Position numbers and translations under genes: made by a program. Positions 22,560-33,286 of a stretch of 64,000 nucleotides of DNA are shown here, in pieces (position 1 is the first letter of the stretch; every line of letters begins with the position of its first letter). The notes under the pieces are model-generated. The model saw nothing but the letters and a program-made list of their open reading frames with translations, was not told where the DNA came from and did not search any database. This DNA is from Bremia lactucae (taxonomy: Eukaryota; Oomycota; Peronosporomycetes; Peronosporales; Peronosporaceae). Where the stretch lies: positions 3,670,716-3,734,715 of the forward strand of contig NC_090614.1 of NCBI RefSeq assembly GCF_004359215.1. Reading direction: 5' to 3'.

Positions 22560-23700
22560 TCTCAATTGCCAACGCTTGAACCGAAACGTCTCTTGCGTGA
22601 TGATCTGCGTAGTGGCAAAGTCAAGCAGATGTGCGAACTTGTCACAGATGACAAGTACGTGGCCGATATTCGGTCGGCAATAGTATTTCCTTAGAACGAA
22701 CGGAATCTTAGTAGCCTATCGATAGACAAAAGTGGCCTCGATGAGAAGACTCGGATTGAACTTTTTATGTCCCAATCCTAGAAGCCTTTGAAGAAAAACT
22801 CTCTCTATATAGATTTAATAGAATTTAAGAATGTCTTTCTTGAATCATTACCGTGCGAGTTGCCTGAGGATAAAGGCACTCGACACGAGATCGACCTAAT
22901 CCCTGGCTCGAAATACTGTGTCATGAAAAATGGCCATTGCAATGTGAACAAGTAATAGCGATCGACATATTCTTTGCCGAGCGCTTAGCAGCGTGCCAGT
23001 GAGGTAATCAACTTCCCCAAATAGCTCTCTGACCTTCTGTGTGCGTAAAGCAACAGGAGGATGACAGATGGTGCATGCATTCAATAAAATGAACGCTGCA
23101 ACTGTACCGGCTAAAATGCCGATACCACGAAAAGACGTAATCACTGATCGTATGTCAAAAGGTACTATCAATTCATTAATGGATCTGATGGATGGATTTT
23201 ATCGGACCTTACACGTGAACAAGATATTTCGTTCACAGCAGTAAGCACCCCAAGCGGTATGCTATGGGACTGGCTAGTCATGCCACAGGGACTTCGTAAT
23301 ACCCCTGCGACATTTAACAGATGCGTAACCATTCGGTAAGATCGGTGTGGGATTTTCCACCGAGCTATTTTGATGACGTCTTCGTTCATAGTAGAGCCAT
23401 GAACGGAAAGTCGGATGTTAAAGTACATCGTACCCAAGTCCGAAATGTTCTTACACGTATGCGTAAACAAGTTGTATGCAATTCTCAAGAAGTGTATATT
23501 CGCTGCAAGCAAATGGGTTTGTCGTGGGCAAACGCGGTGTACGTTCGGATCTAAAAACGATCAAGGCCATCGTCGATTGGTCTGCGCCAGTCAATGTAAA
23601 GAAACGTAGAAAGTTCCTCGGTTTAGCGACGTACCTGCACAAGTACTCACGCAATTATGCCGAAATGACAGTACATCTTTCTTCTTTGTCGAAGAAAAAT
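22560..23700 (+). pseudogene. Reverse transcriptase remnant (copy A)
   Basis: Fragments in changing frames include LRSGKVKQMCELVTDDKYVA, LPCELPEDKGTRHEIDLIPG, MPQGLRNTPATFNRCVT and YFDDVFVHSRAMNGK, the last being the RT active-site block (FDD). FLGLATYLHKYSRNYAEM marks the connection to RNase H. Many stops and indels. Confidence 0.85.
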
Positions 23701-24480
23701 GTAAGGTGATCTCGAACGCTGTTTGTCAGCGTTCTTCTGCGAATATTAATCAAAGCTTGATGCAATCTCCCATCGTGGCGATTGCAGATCAATCCATGCC
23801 CGTTCGTGGTCTGTGACGTCAGCGATTTTATAATTGGCTGTGCATGAATGCAATATGACACAGACGGCGCAGAGCGCGTCGTCTGCTATCAGTCGCGTCA
23901 GCTTCAACCAACTGAGCGCAACTACACAGTGCCTGAAAAGGAACTCCTTGCATGACATATGCACTGGCTTTGCTTAAGCTCTATCTCTTGGGAGATAAAG
24001 CGCTCATTTTTAAAGGACAATGCGTCTTTGCCCACGGCCGTAAACAGTCCACATCTCTCGCAAAGACATGCGAGATGGTATTTTTTGCGGAGCATAACTT
24101 TTCCGTGAAAATATAATTCAGGGCGACTTAGTGTCGTCGCTAATGCCCATTTGCGCCGGCCCGATTTTGAGCCCACAGCGCAAATAACAGTGAGCATAAG
24201 GCCACTGTTGCAACAATAAGTGCTCGTCATCAACTTGTCTCGACGACTTACAAGAGCTGATCAAGAAGATAGGCTATAATTTTTCTGATAAATTTCCTTA
24301 GAAATCCATCCCAACAATCGTTAAATAGTTGTCGAAATTGTATCGATCCTCAACAGATCGATATATAACACGCAATGTTTTATTTTATTATACAGCCATT
24401 GCTGGTGACGCACCTCGTGTCGCAACCCTACCCAAAAAAGATCGGATTCGCCTCGTTTGACGAGCCCGAATATTTTAATT
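23701..24480 (+). pseudogene. RNase H region and integrase start remnant (copy A)
   Basis: Heavily broken. Pieces match the RNase H region of copies C, D and F, such as the stretch encoding SPIVAIADQ and the following QYDTDGAE/SRQLQP-like blocks. Near 24420 the sequence passes from integrase N-terminal linker straight toward the chromodomain, so the DDE core is deleted. Confidence 0.6.
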
Positions 24481-24489
24481 TCCCCCTCA

Positions 24490-24790
24490 ACATCCATTGA
24501 TGGTATCAAGTGGTGGGAAGCGCTTTCTTGTTGAAAGTTTATTGAACCACCGTGAGGCAAAGGGGGTTCGAACGAGTTATCTCGTTCGTTGGCGAAGGTA
24601 TCCATCCTTGCATGATAGTTGTGAACCTCATTTCCAACAGATGTTCGGGGTCTCCTCTTGCAGTTCGACGAGACCCATTTTCGTCAACAGAAGGTACATC
24701 GGAGAACGAGCGCTTCCCGCGCTTGTAAAAAGATTGGAGGTTCTCAATCCCTTGACGCATCTCGTAAAAGATGCGAGTCCTCCAATGTAG
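24490..24790 (+). pseudogene. Integrase C-terminal chromodomain (copy A)
   Basis: The frame reads GGKRFLVESLLNHREAKGVR, then TSYLVRWRRYPSLHDSCEP, the classic chromodomain fold of chromoviral integrases (normally ending SWEP; here SCEP). Chromodomains direct integration to particular chromatin. Confidence 0.8.
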
Positions 24791-24859
24791 ATCTTTGAGG
24801 GAATATGCTTCCTTAAGGGCATGCCCAGCACCCTTAAAGCAGCATGGGCAAGAGTCCCC

Positions 24860-25804
24860 CCCCGAGAGGCAAGAAAATACCTGCATCTCTCGACGAACGG
24901 TGCAACTTACAGCGTGCACCTTTAAGGTCCATTTTCATACTGTTCGTGGAAAGAATTTAAGCTTTCAAGCCAGACGCCACGGCCTGTGTTCTGTACATTA
25001 TGTACAAAGGCTGTCCAAGCTTGAAGCAATGGTTTGACATCCTTTGCTCGCTTGCAAGTGTACCACCGATGCCGGAAAAGGCATCGATAAAACAATTTTG
25101 TTTCATCCTCACCAGGCTACTGAAGCCTGGATGAGTCGAATAACGAGATATGATATTGATCATTGGTCATACCAAACCAACCAATGAGATGTCCCTTAGA
25201 GGGTAACTAAGGCATCTTTCAGGAGCGAACCGCAACGTATTGTGGTCCCTATCCTGGCGGCTCATGTTAACGTTAACGTAAACTTGGCCCTGGGAGCAAT
25301 ACCTAGAATATATCCTTTTCGTGTGATGCAAACTAGCAGCAGCACTCTATCCTTCGAAACACTTAATTCTGGTGACGCATACTACCGTCACCAGAGTGGT
25401 CATCGCTCACGAAGTCACCATTAGATGACTTCCCACCAAAGAGGTCCGACGAGTCGAACAACCTCGTCATCACCTCTCTGGGCGTCACGTTATAACGCAA
25501 AGGTTAAGCCGACTCGGCCCCAGGTCATCCGGCGGCTTTTACAGTAGATACTGATGCGGGCAATACAGGTGGCTTGGTCCAGTCACCTTCAATTAGTGTA
25601 GCAAATGACTTGCCACCGTCTCCTGCAATGTCATTACAGATGACATACTCCAGTCACCTCCATTGGGATAAGGAGGTGACATAACCCTAGCAGTAGACGC
25701 ATTAGCGTCTACTGAATATTTGCCTGACTGACAGCTACACTGATCCGTGCATCTACCAGCTTAGCGGCCTCTCGGCCCACGTGCACAGACTTATTCGTCG
25801 CCAT
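24860..25804 (-). pseudogene. Antisense ORF of copy A, opposite strand to pol
   Basis: Reading inward from the 3' LTR on the minus strand, a frame opens at an ATG at 25804 (MATNKSVHVGREAA). It continues in broken frames through RLFDSSDLFGGKSSNGDF and KQNCFIDAF to GARCKLHRSSRDAG. Copy C has M-V-N-K-S, KENCHIDAF and GARYKLHRLSREAG in the same order and place, which argues for a real antisense gene now dead in this copy. Function unknown; the protein is hydrophilic. Confidence 0.55.
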
Positions 25805-26021
25805 CTTGGTCTCGGTCAAAACCTACAACGCAAATAAAATCGGCGTTTTGCTTTGAAGCATTAATGCAAATTACAGGGAAATGCATTAGAATCTTTCCTG
25901 TCACCCTAAATTAGTTATTATAGTGACTGTTGGTTATGGGGGATGTAATGTGGTAGCCGATAATGAGGCTGTTAATGAACCGGCTAAGGTGCGCACGAAG
26001 GAAGCGGATTGGGGGGTCTCG

Positions 26022-26480
26022 TCATATAAGTATTATTTTCTACAAAAGGAATAACAATAATTATTTACTATAAGAGGAAATAAACAAAGAAGTACAAAAT
26101 TATTATCGTTTTTAATTTTGACTAAAATAGTTCCAATAATACCAAATTTGGTATTATTGATGCAATAAGACATTAGCTCTTTTGATTGGTTGATTTAAGT
26201 CTAAATCAACCCCGCCAACCGTTTCAAGACACGATTGTGCGGTGCGCACTGAGGCGCCATACTAGTTAAATATTAAAATAATGAGTTCAGCATTAGATAT
26301 AAGATCGTTAGAAAACTAAATATATAAATACAGTATCGCTTTTCCTAAATTCTAATCCTTTGAATTACTTTTGGTAGCTAAAGACCCTTGGCTACTTTGA
26401 AACCTTCCCCTTACCCCTGTGTACGTGAAGTTTTGAGGCACTTAGCCTCCACTGTAACCAGTGTAAGATCAACTAGTACT
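26022..26480 (+). repeat. 3' LTR of copy A, ends eroded
   Basis: Aligns by eye with the 474-bp LTR of copy F (reverse complement of 31407-31880). Shared blocks include ATAAGAGGAA, GAAGTACAAA, CAATAATACCAAAT-like, GCAATAAGACAT and GTGCGGTGC, then the GTGTACGTGAAG region. The terminal TGT and ACA are not clear. Confidence 0.7.
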
Positions 26481-26703
26481 TACCAGTACTTGCTTATTAA
26501 GTTAGAACAAGATTAAGCATGAAAGTGGCTATGTCTACATTAAGTGCAGTGAAGCCGGCTTTATCGACACGTCCGAGCTTTATAAGAAACGCTGAGCCTA
26601 TTGGTGCCCCACAGCTTCGTTGACCTACTTTGTTGGCGAATGTTTCTGTAGCGACCTCACACTACAACGCCCACACCTTCGGGCTTCGGGCACAGCGAGC
26701 TAG

Positions 26704-27047
26704 TTGGTGGGCGCCTATGGCGTCCAAACACAAAGAAATTAAATTCGTAGATGTCAAGATGCGTTTTCCTGTCTTCTCGTGCGCACTGTGTACTAAGAAC
26801 AAACTTAAAGGCTTGTCTATATTTGATAGGATTCATTTTAAAACCAGTTCTCTGTAGATGTGCATTTCTACTGGCGAGCGTTTGTATTCTAAATACATCA
26901 ACTCGCGGATGATGTCAGACGTCATCCCCTTTAATGTAAATGCACCTGTGTGTCATACACACTGGGGGCACTCCCCGAACCTCACCCGAGTGACAGGTTA
27001 AAAGCTTCACACGAATCGATTGATTTGAACCTTACAGGCGTGTAACA
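26704..27047 (+). repeat. LTR-like repeat of the second family, copy 1
   Basis: Related in direct orientation to 32321-32745 and 45453-45881. Shared blocks are GGTGGGCGCC, CTCGTGCGCACT, CTCGCGGATGA/CTCGCGTAACGGATGA, GTCATCCC, AATGCACCT and ACCCGAGTG. It ends against the truncated integrase of copy F. No internal element sequence in this family adjoins it, so it is probably solo or truncated. Confidence 0.6.
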
Positions 27048-27055
27048 CAAGGTAG

Positions 27056-27610
27056 TTGGCCTATCCGTTCAGAAGGATTTTTTATAATGTAATATCGTCG
27101 ATTATAAGGGTCTCGATCTCCAGAGTAACCTCTGGAGTCGAGATATCGTGTCAACAAAGACACGAGCACGCGTTGGCTGTGATTGACTCCGGGACGGCAG
27201 CAAGATATACCATCTTGTCAAAACGATCAGCAAAAACAAGAATACCATTATTCTTGTGATCGTCTTTGAAAAACCGAAGACAAAGTCCATAGATACGGAC
27301 TGCCAACACTCTGCCGTAATAGCAGAAGTTGTAACGGAGCACGGGATGAAACACTGGATTTCACTCGTTGCCAAACTTCGCAAGCACGTATGCTCCTGCG
27401 GACGACCTCATTCTGGTGTGACCAGTAAAAGGCGCGACTTATAATGTTATAGGTCTTCTCACGTCCACGATGCCAATTTATTGGAGCATCGTGACACTCG
27501 TACATGAGGCGTAAACGTAAATTATTGTGGGTGGGGATGACGACACGAGGTGTGTCGCCAGCTATGGCTGTGAAATACAGTAAAATATTGCGTTTTGTGT
27601 ATCAATCCGT
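27056..27610 (-). pseudogene. Integrase zinc-finger and core remnant, truncated (copy F)
   Basis: The frame 27505-27248 reads MYECHDAPINWHRGREKTYN and IRACEVWQRVKSS (zinc-binding region; the second Cys of C-x2-C is Trp). Core pieces follow, including VSMDFVFGF with the first catalytic Asp. The remainder is cut off next to the 26704-27047 repeat. Confidence 0.8.
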
Positions 27611-27779
27611 TTAGGATTGATATAATTTTGACAATTCCTTCCAGGAATGTTGTGATGATTTTTTCGATGATCCATCAACTCTTTTAGAGCCTTATCTTGA
27701 GCTTCTTAAGCGTCGCCAAGTAATCTTGACGACGGAACAATAATTGTTCCAACAGTGCGCTTATGCACACTGTTGTTTT

Positions 27780-28310
27780 GCGCTGTCGGCTCAAAATCGG
27801 GCCGGCGCGTATGGACATCAGCGACGACATTAAGTCACCCTGGTTTATATTTCACGGAAACGTTATGCTTCGCATAAAAGAACAACCATCTCACATGTCT
27901 TTGCGAGAGATGTGGACTGTTTACGGCTGTGCGTAAAGACATATGGTCCTTATAAACAATGAACGGTCTATCTCCCAAAAGATAGACCCTAAGCGTAGCA
28001 AGTGCTTATTTCATGGAAGGCATTCCTTTTCATGCACAAAGAAATTGCGTTCAGTTGGTTGAAGCTGACGCGACTGATAACAGACGACGCGCTCTGCGCC
28101 GTCTGTGTCATATTGCTTAAATGCACAGCCGATTGCAAAATCGCTGGCGTCACAATGGAATGGCTTGCCTTGGTCTGCAATCGCCAGGATTGGCGATTGC
28201 ATAAAGCTTTGCTTGATATCCATAAGGAACGCCGACAATCAGCGTTCGATGACCACTTTACATTTATCTTTATTAAAGAGGAAATATGTACTGTCATTTT
28301 GGCATAACAA
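27780..28310 (-). pseudogene. RNase H remnant (copy F)
   Basis: The frame 28238-28011 reads SPILAIADQGKPFHCDASDF, AIGCAFKQYDTDGAERVVCY, then RNFFVHEKECL, an RNase H-like domain whose DASDFAIG strand resembles intact Ty3 elements. Sequence beyond is shifted. Confidence 0.8.
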
Positions 28311-28359
28311 CGGAAGTACTTGTGTGAGTACGCCTATAATCCGAGGAAATTTCAAAGTC

Positions 28360-29200
28360 CCTTTACATCGAATAGCATAGGCCAGTCGGTGATTGCCTTG
28401 ATCTTTTCCCGAAATGGCTTACACCGTGTTTACCCAAAACATGTATTTCACTTGCAGCGAATATGCACTTCTTGAAATTTACATACAGCTTATGCTTACG
28501 CATAAGTGTAAGATTCTTTTGGACAAGGGTACGATGTACTTCAACGTCCGACTTTCCGTTCATGGCTCTTCTCTGAACAAAGACGTCATCAGAAAGAACT
28601 CAGTGTGAAATCCCGCACCGATCTAAACAGATTTGTCGCACATCTGCTCAAGGTTGCAGGGGCATTACTAAGCCCATGCACAATCTGAACCCTCCTGTTG
28701 CTTTACACACAGAGAAGGTCGAAGAGCTATGTGGGAAGGTGGGCTCCGTCACGTGGCTCGCTGCCAACCGATCGGCGAAGAATATGTCGATCGCAAATAC
28801 TTGTTCATGACGCAATGTCCACTGCTTCATGACACAGTAATTCAAACCTGGTATCAGGTCGATTTCGTGTCGAGTGCTTTTATCCTTTGGCAACTCGCAC
28901 GATAATGATTCAGGGAGTACATCCTTGAATTTGATCAAAATTTTATACAAAGGATCTGTCTTCAAAGACTCCCAATATTGCGACGTAAATCGTTCAACCC
29001 GAATCTTCTCATCGAGGCCACTTTTGTCGATCGATGAGCTACTGAATATCCGTTCGTTGTCAGGAAATACTATTGCCGACCGAATATCGGCCACGTACTT
29101 GTCATCTGTGACAAGTACGCAGATCTGCTTGACTTTGCCACTACGCAGATCACGCAAGAACCGTTTTGCTTCTACCGTTGGCGATTGAGATATCCCGAAG
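28360..29200 (-). pseudogene. Reverse transcriptase remnant (copy F)
   Basis: The frame 29157-28648 reads LRSGKVKQICVLVTDDKYVA, then DKSTRHEIDLIPGLNYCVMK, the RT N-terminal region. After gaps, RT thumb sequence appears (MNGKSDVEVHRTLVQ, LYVNFKKCIFAASEIHVLGK) to about 28363. The FDD block is lost between them. Confidence 0.8.
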
Positions 29201-29486
29201 TTAAATTCGAAGGTGCTACCAGATCAAGTGTATAAGCGTCTACACGTGATCCGTTGTTAACTAAGACAGTTAATGTCTCACTTACCTCTTTGGGACTTTT
29301 TTTTAAAAAGGTTACTGGGAACCTTTGACCAAAGGTTTCGGGAGACTTAATTCCGCAGATTCTTGAGGACTTGTTACCTCAAGGTTTTTGCGAAATATCC
29401 TCCGCAACTGACTCTAGCTGTGGAGCGCAACCATAGCGAGATCCCTACGATCGACTGTCCAGTCGATCTAGGACTTACGATGTTCC

Positions 29487-30441
29487 TTAAAGACAGGGGT
29501 TGAATATTTTCTTGGATGTTGCTTTCCAAGCAAGCATCCTTGTTTCGAACCACTCAACATATCCGAGTTGTCGAACTCCGACGGCTGTGCTTGTGCGCAG
29601 CTGTCGGACTCTAACTCCATAGTATTCCATAGTATGATGAATATTCCTACTGAGGTCTAATGAAGTCGTGAAAGCAACTAAATCAAAAGGAAGGCGACCA
29701 CTCTCACTCGTAGGACACCCACAGCTTGTGGACGCTTGAACACGTTCATCAGATGGCCAACTATTAAACGTGACGCAGGCATCGTCACGGCTTGATGCTG
29801 CCAATTGATGCATGGCTCGTACTTTTTAAGCCATGGTTATCGTTGGATGACATCGAATTTGTACTCCAAATTTGTCATCCATATTCAGTACGAGAAATAA
29901 TCATCGTACGGTTTACCCTCAACGTGTATTGGAATTAAACTACGCGTTTCTTTACTGTTATAGATGCGCCTGTTGCATGGCGCACTGTCATCCTTGTCAG
30001 AGGTATATCGCGCTCATATTTTTTGAGTCTGCGATCTTCTTGCGATTGGCGTGTAATAAATTTTTTTGAGCCCCTTCAATCAACTAGGGGCAACTTAATT
30101 GAAACTCTTATTATCAGAATGATGACGTTGACCTCATCCCCTGGGACAGTTACACACAATGTTTGTGTGTGAGGACTTTCGTCAAAGGCCTGCAAATTCT
30201 TTTGACGTTGCTGGATCAGAAGGGTACTGACCCCGACCATAGTTTGACGATTCACCTCGCCGTTGCGAATTTGCAAATCTTCGGATCCACGCCCTCCGCT
30301 GTTTCTAGCGAAAGTTCGATCATTTTGCTCAGTGTTTCTAGGCACTTGGCGTGGGGGCAGGCGTTCTGGCCCGTCTTTTGACAACGATTGCAGTTTTGCA
30401 ATCGTTTGCGCTTGAAGAGCGAGGTTTCTCGCTCTCCACAT
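29487..30441 (-). pseudogene. Late gag and aspartic protease remnant (copy F)
   Basis: The frame at 30441-30076 carries the Pro/Arg-rich region after the knuckle and THTQTLCVTVPGDEVNVIIL, found again in copies A and C. Protease pieces follow to 29487, including MHQLAASSRDDACVTF, homologous to NWQHQAVTMH-adjacent sequence in copy A. The active-site block is not intact. Confidence 0.6.
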
Positions 30442-30799
30442 ACGAGAGGTCTATAGGTTCGGAAACTCCGTTTCTTGTCGTCTCGGAGGACGATAAGTTT
30501 CAGAGTGGACGAAACCCTGTTTAAGGCTGAAGTCCTCCTATTTTGCTATAGAGATCGCTTGGGCGAGCGACTAGAGTTTAAGCTGAAAACAGGTGATTCT
30601 TAACCGGACCGCCTGCAAGGTCTTCAATAAACACAGTTACCTGTGTTTGTTCATCAATTAGATGACTTAGCAAAGAAACAACTAACCAGGTATCGTGTAT
30701 GCTGGGCATACGAGTGAAGGCAACGCTTGGTCTACTTCAATCCAGGAGCTCGGCTCGAGCTCTCAATTTGGCACGTGGTGGCTTAAATGTTTGTCTGAG

Positions 30800-31274
30800 C
30801 CGGTTTGTAAAGACCTAAAAACCAATAGGTCGTGAAGCTTGCGCCTTAAGGCTCAAGATTTGGCACGTTTGGCTGAGTTGGACATGCCAAATTTCACTTT
30901 TGTCGCATCAATGATGATGCAACAATCTTTAATGGCGTCATCTAATTCGACGAACCGTCTTAAAAGGGAGTCGCTTTCGACTGCCTTAAACTCAAAGATT
31001 ACGATCTTTACGCTTCCGAAAGCGTCGACCCGCTAGCAGCATGTAAATGCTGCTGTCTCAACAGCTCTAACTGTTGATCACACTGTTTTCTCAACATCTC
31101 CGCGCATTGGGAGCCTTGCTGGTGAAGCAAGGCTACCGTTTCCTGGGCCCCGTCGAGTTCATATTGTATGAACTCAGCTATGGCCGCATGTGGTTCATCT
31201 AAGTTCAGAGTGACAGCATAGCGCCAACGGTTGGCTCGCTTACGACCGAACTCATACGTTCGATCGCTCTGCAT
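30800..31274 (-). pseudogene. Gag N-terminal and capsid remnant (copy F)
   Basis: The frame from ATG 31274 reads MQSDRTYEFGRKRAN, then a helical Gln-rich stretch (IQYELDGAQETVALLHQQGS) also present in copy C gag. Past a stop, the next segment (ESDSLLRRFVELDDAI) looks like the capsid region of the family. Confidence 0.65.
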
Positions 31275-31406
31275 TCATTATCACAAATAAGGAGTAATCC
31301 TTTCACGCGTTGCGTGATGGCTATCTTGAGTGGGCTTAAAATCTCCCTCCATCATCCATGAATGAAATGTGCGTGGGCCGTTGAACAAACTACGAAGGCT
31401 ACCAGG

Positions 31407-31880
31407 TGTTACGGGGCATACTGATAACAATACTACTGACTACAGTGAAGTTGGGGCGCCTCGACTACTTCACGTACACGTCGTGCAGAAGAAGGATCTA
31501 AGTAGCTAAGAAATCTTAGCTACTAAAGGTAATGTCTAAGGCTTTAAATCGAGAAAAAAATCAACTGTATCAATATATTAAGTTCCTACGTAATGAATTT
31601 TGTATCGACTACTATTTTATTAGACTATGTATGGCGCCTACTTGAGCACCGCACATTAGTATCTTGTTACAATTGGTGGCGTTGATTCAAACTTGAATTA
31701 CCGAATCAATAAAACCGATGTCTTATTGCGTCACTATGACTAAATTTGGTAATATTGGAACTAATAAAACAAAATTACGATCAAAATTTGTACTTCTTGC
31801 TTGTCTGTTCTCATAATATAGTATTAATTGTTCCTCTTATAGGAAATATATTTAACGTAACGGGACACCTCGTTACGACA
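31407..31880 (-). repeat. 5' LTR of copy F (474 bp)
   Basis: Read on the minus strand it starts TGTCGTAACGAGG and ends GCCCCGTAACA, followed by CC and TGGTAGC. The TG...CA ends and the adjoining candidate primer-binding site (complementary to a tRNA 3' end, possibly initiator Met) define the borders. Confidence 0.75.
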
Positions 31881-32320
31881 CCTAGAGAAATATAAAACTG
31901 AACAGCCTACATCTCCAAATAGACTTATTAAAAATGAAAGTGGGAGCGATGCACCGCTTTCGGCGCATGAATGCCCTCTGTACTACAAAAGATTATACTC
32001 CCAGCATTAAAGCACCTTTTCAGTGCTGTTGGGGGCTAAAGGCCAACCTTTTGACCGACCTCTAAATTGGTGGTTACCTACTCGTTCAAAAGATCAACAG
32101 ACATAGCATTATGGCTAGCGGGATCAGATCTGAAAGGAGTACATTAACTCTCACATATTTGACTTTTGGCTATAGGGGCACCCAATGTGACCACATGATG
32201 ATTTTAGCGCCTGAGATGCAGGCGGACACGCCGTAAATGCGGCCACGCTCTACTTAGACACACACCCTAGCACAGCGAGGAAGTGGTTAAAACAGCTTCT
32301 CTTGCGTGCAGTGAGGTAGT
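31881..32320. other. Spacer between copy F and an LTR-like repeat
   Basis: About 440 bp without a recognisable gene. It may be eroded internal sequence of the second element family, but no motif proves it. Confidence 0.35.
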
Positions 32321-32745
32321 TGTGGTGGGCGCCTTAGCGATCTCACCCAACGCACTAAGTACTCAAAGTGTCGTCACGGGAGCGGTAATCCGGCTCCTCG
32401 TGCGCACTTAATAAGTAGAAAGTATTTTTCAGACTGATTTATATTTAATCGTTTTAAATAATTACCTTTTTTACCAATCAAAAATGTCATCTCTATAGAT
32501 AACACTTAATATGTATTGCGAGCATATCTTTCAAGATATCTCGCGTAACGGATGACGCTAGGCGTCATCCCTCCTAATGTGAATGCACCTATCTGCATAT
32601 CATACACAAGGATTGGTCACAATGTGAGCCACACCCGAGTGCTGGGTCTAATTACTATCATTTAGTAATTGACCATCACCTGTAAAGTTTACCAAGTGTA
32701 CTTAATGGGGACTGTGTAAAATTAGGGCAACTTTAGCCCGTTACA
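32321..32745 (+). repeat. LTR-like repeat of the second family, copy 2 (probably solo)
   Basis: Starts TGTGGTGGGCGCC and ends CCCGTTACA; closely matches 45453-45881 in direct orientation. No element interior follows; host DNA leading to SMC1 begins within 550 bp. It contains two strong inverted repeats: 32518-32544 (12 paired bases, one bulge) and 32550-32570 (9 bp, loop 3). A solo LTR left by LTR-LTR recombination is the simplest reading. Confidence 0.65.
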
Positions 32746-33286
32746 TGAAATGCTGTTTATCTTATGCTGTACCTTACTTCGGTTAGGGTGCTTTTTCATG
32801 TCAGACTTCATGGTGAGTTAAAATGTGAGGCTAGAGGATTTAGTCCGTTCGACTTGCAAAGGTCGCGGAAGAAATACAAACATGCAATTTGATCTGAGGA
32901 GGCCTTACAGCACTAAGCACGAATGAATCGTGCAATACAAGTTTTACTTGTTCTTTACCATCTGCTGGCATTAAGGTACTAACTCGATAACGATAAAGTT
33001 CTTAGGGACCTCAAAAAACAATCACTTGTATCGTACATAATTTTCAGAGAGTGGTGGCTTCGAACCAGGAGATCGCAGACTCAAACTTATTGAGCTCATA
33101 GAATTACGAAATAGGTGCATTTTAACCTTTTTATTTGTGAAAATTACATTCTCGAGCCACCAAACGTTTTTAGCGAATAGGGAGTTTTCGCTTAAAACTG
33201 TGTAAACCACTTTATCGCACATGCATATCCGCACCAGTAGACCACCAAACGGCAACGAGCGTTGATCCCTCGGTTACCTCTCTATC
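32746..33286. other. Upstream region of SMC1
   Basis: About 540 bp between the LTR-like repeat and the SMC1 start codon. No gene seen. The SMC1 promoter must lie here, close to inserted LTR sequence. I could not identify a specific promoter motif. Confidence 0.4.

Larger units (their letters stand above)
21070..26480 (+). mobile_element. Decayed Ty3/gypsy chromodomain retrotransposon, copy A
   Basis: Plus-strand element of the same family as copy F, which faces it on the other strand. The order is LTR piece, gag knuckle, protease, reverse transcriptase, RNase H, chromodomain, antisense ORF region and 3' LTR. Frames are broken many times. Two internal deletions are visible. Most of gag is missing, since the LTR piece runs directly into the end of gag. 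The integrase core is missing, since RNase H-linked sequence runs into the chromodomain near 24430. It cannot encode a working element. Confidence 0.85.
27056..31880 (-). mobile_element. Decayed Ty3/gypsy chromodomain-family retrotransposon, copy F
   Basis: Minus-strand element of the same family as copy A. Its intact-looking 5' LTR (31407-31880) is followed by gag, knuckle, protease, reverse transcriptase, RNase H and part of integrase. It is truncated inside integrase at about 27056, so chromodomain, antisense ORF and 3' LTR are missing. All frames carry stops or shifts. A putative primer-binding site (TGGTAGC on the minus strand) lies two bases inside the LTR, as in copy C. Confidence 0.85.

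Noticed and set aside
24539..24919. 126-codon minus frame in copy A
   Set aside because: Most of it is the antisense shadow of the chromodomain; only its start, near 24870-24930, overlaps the antisense ORF I accept.
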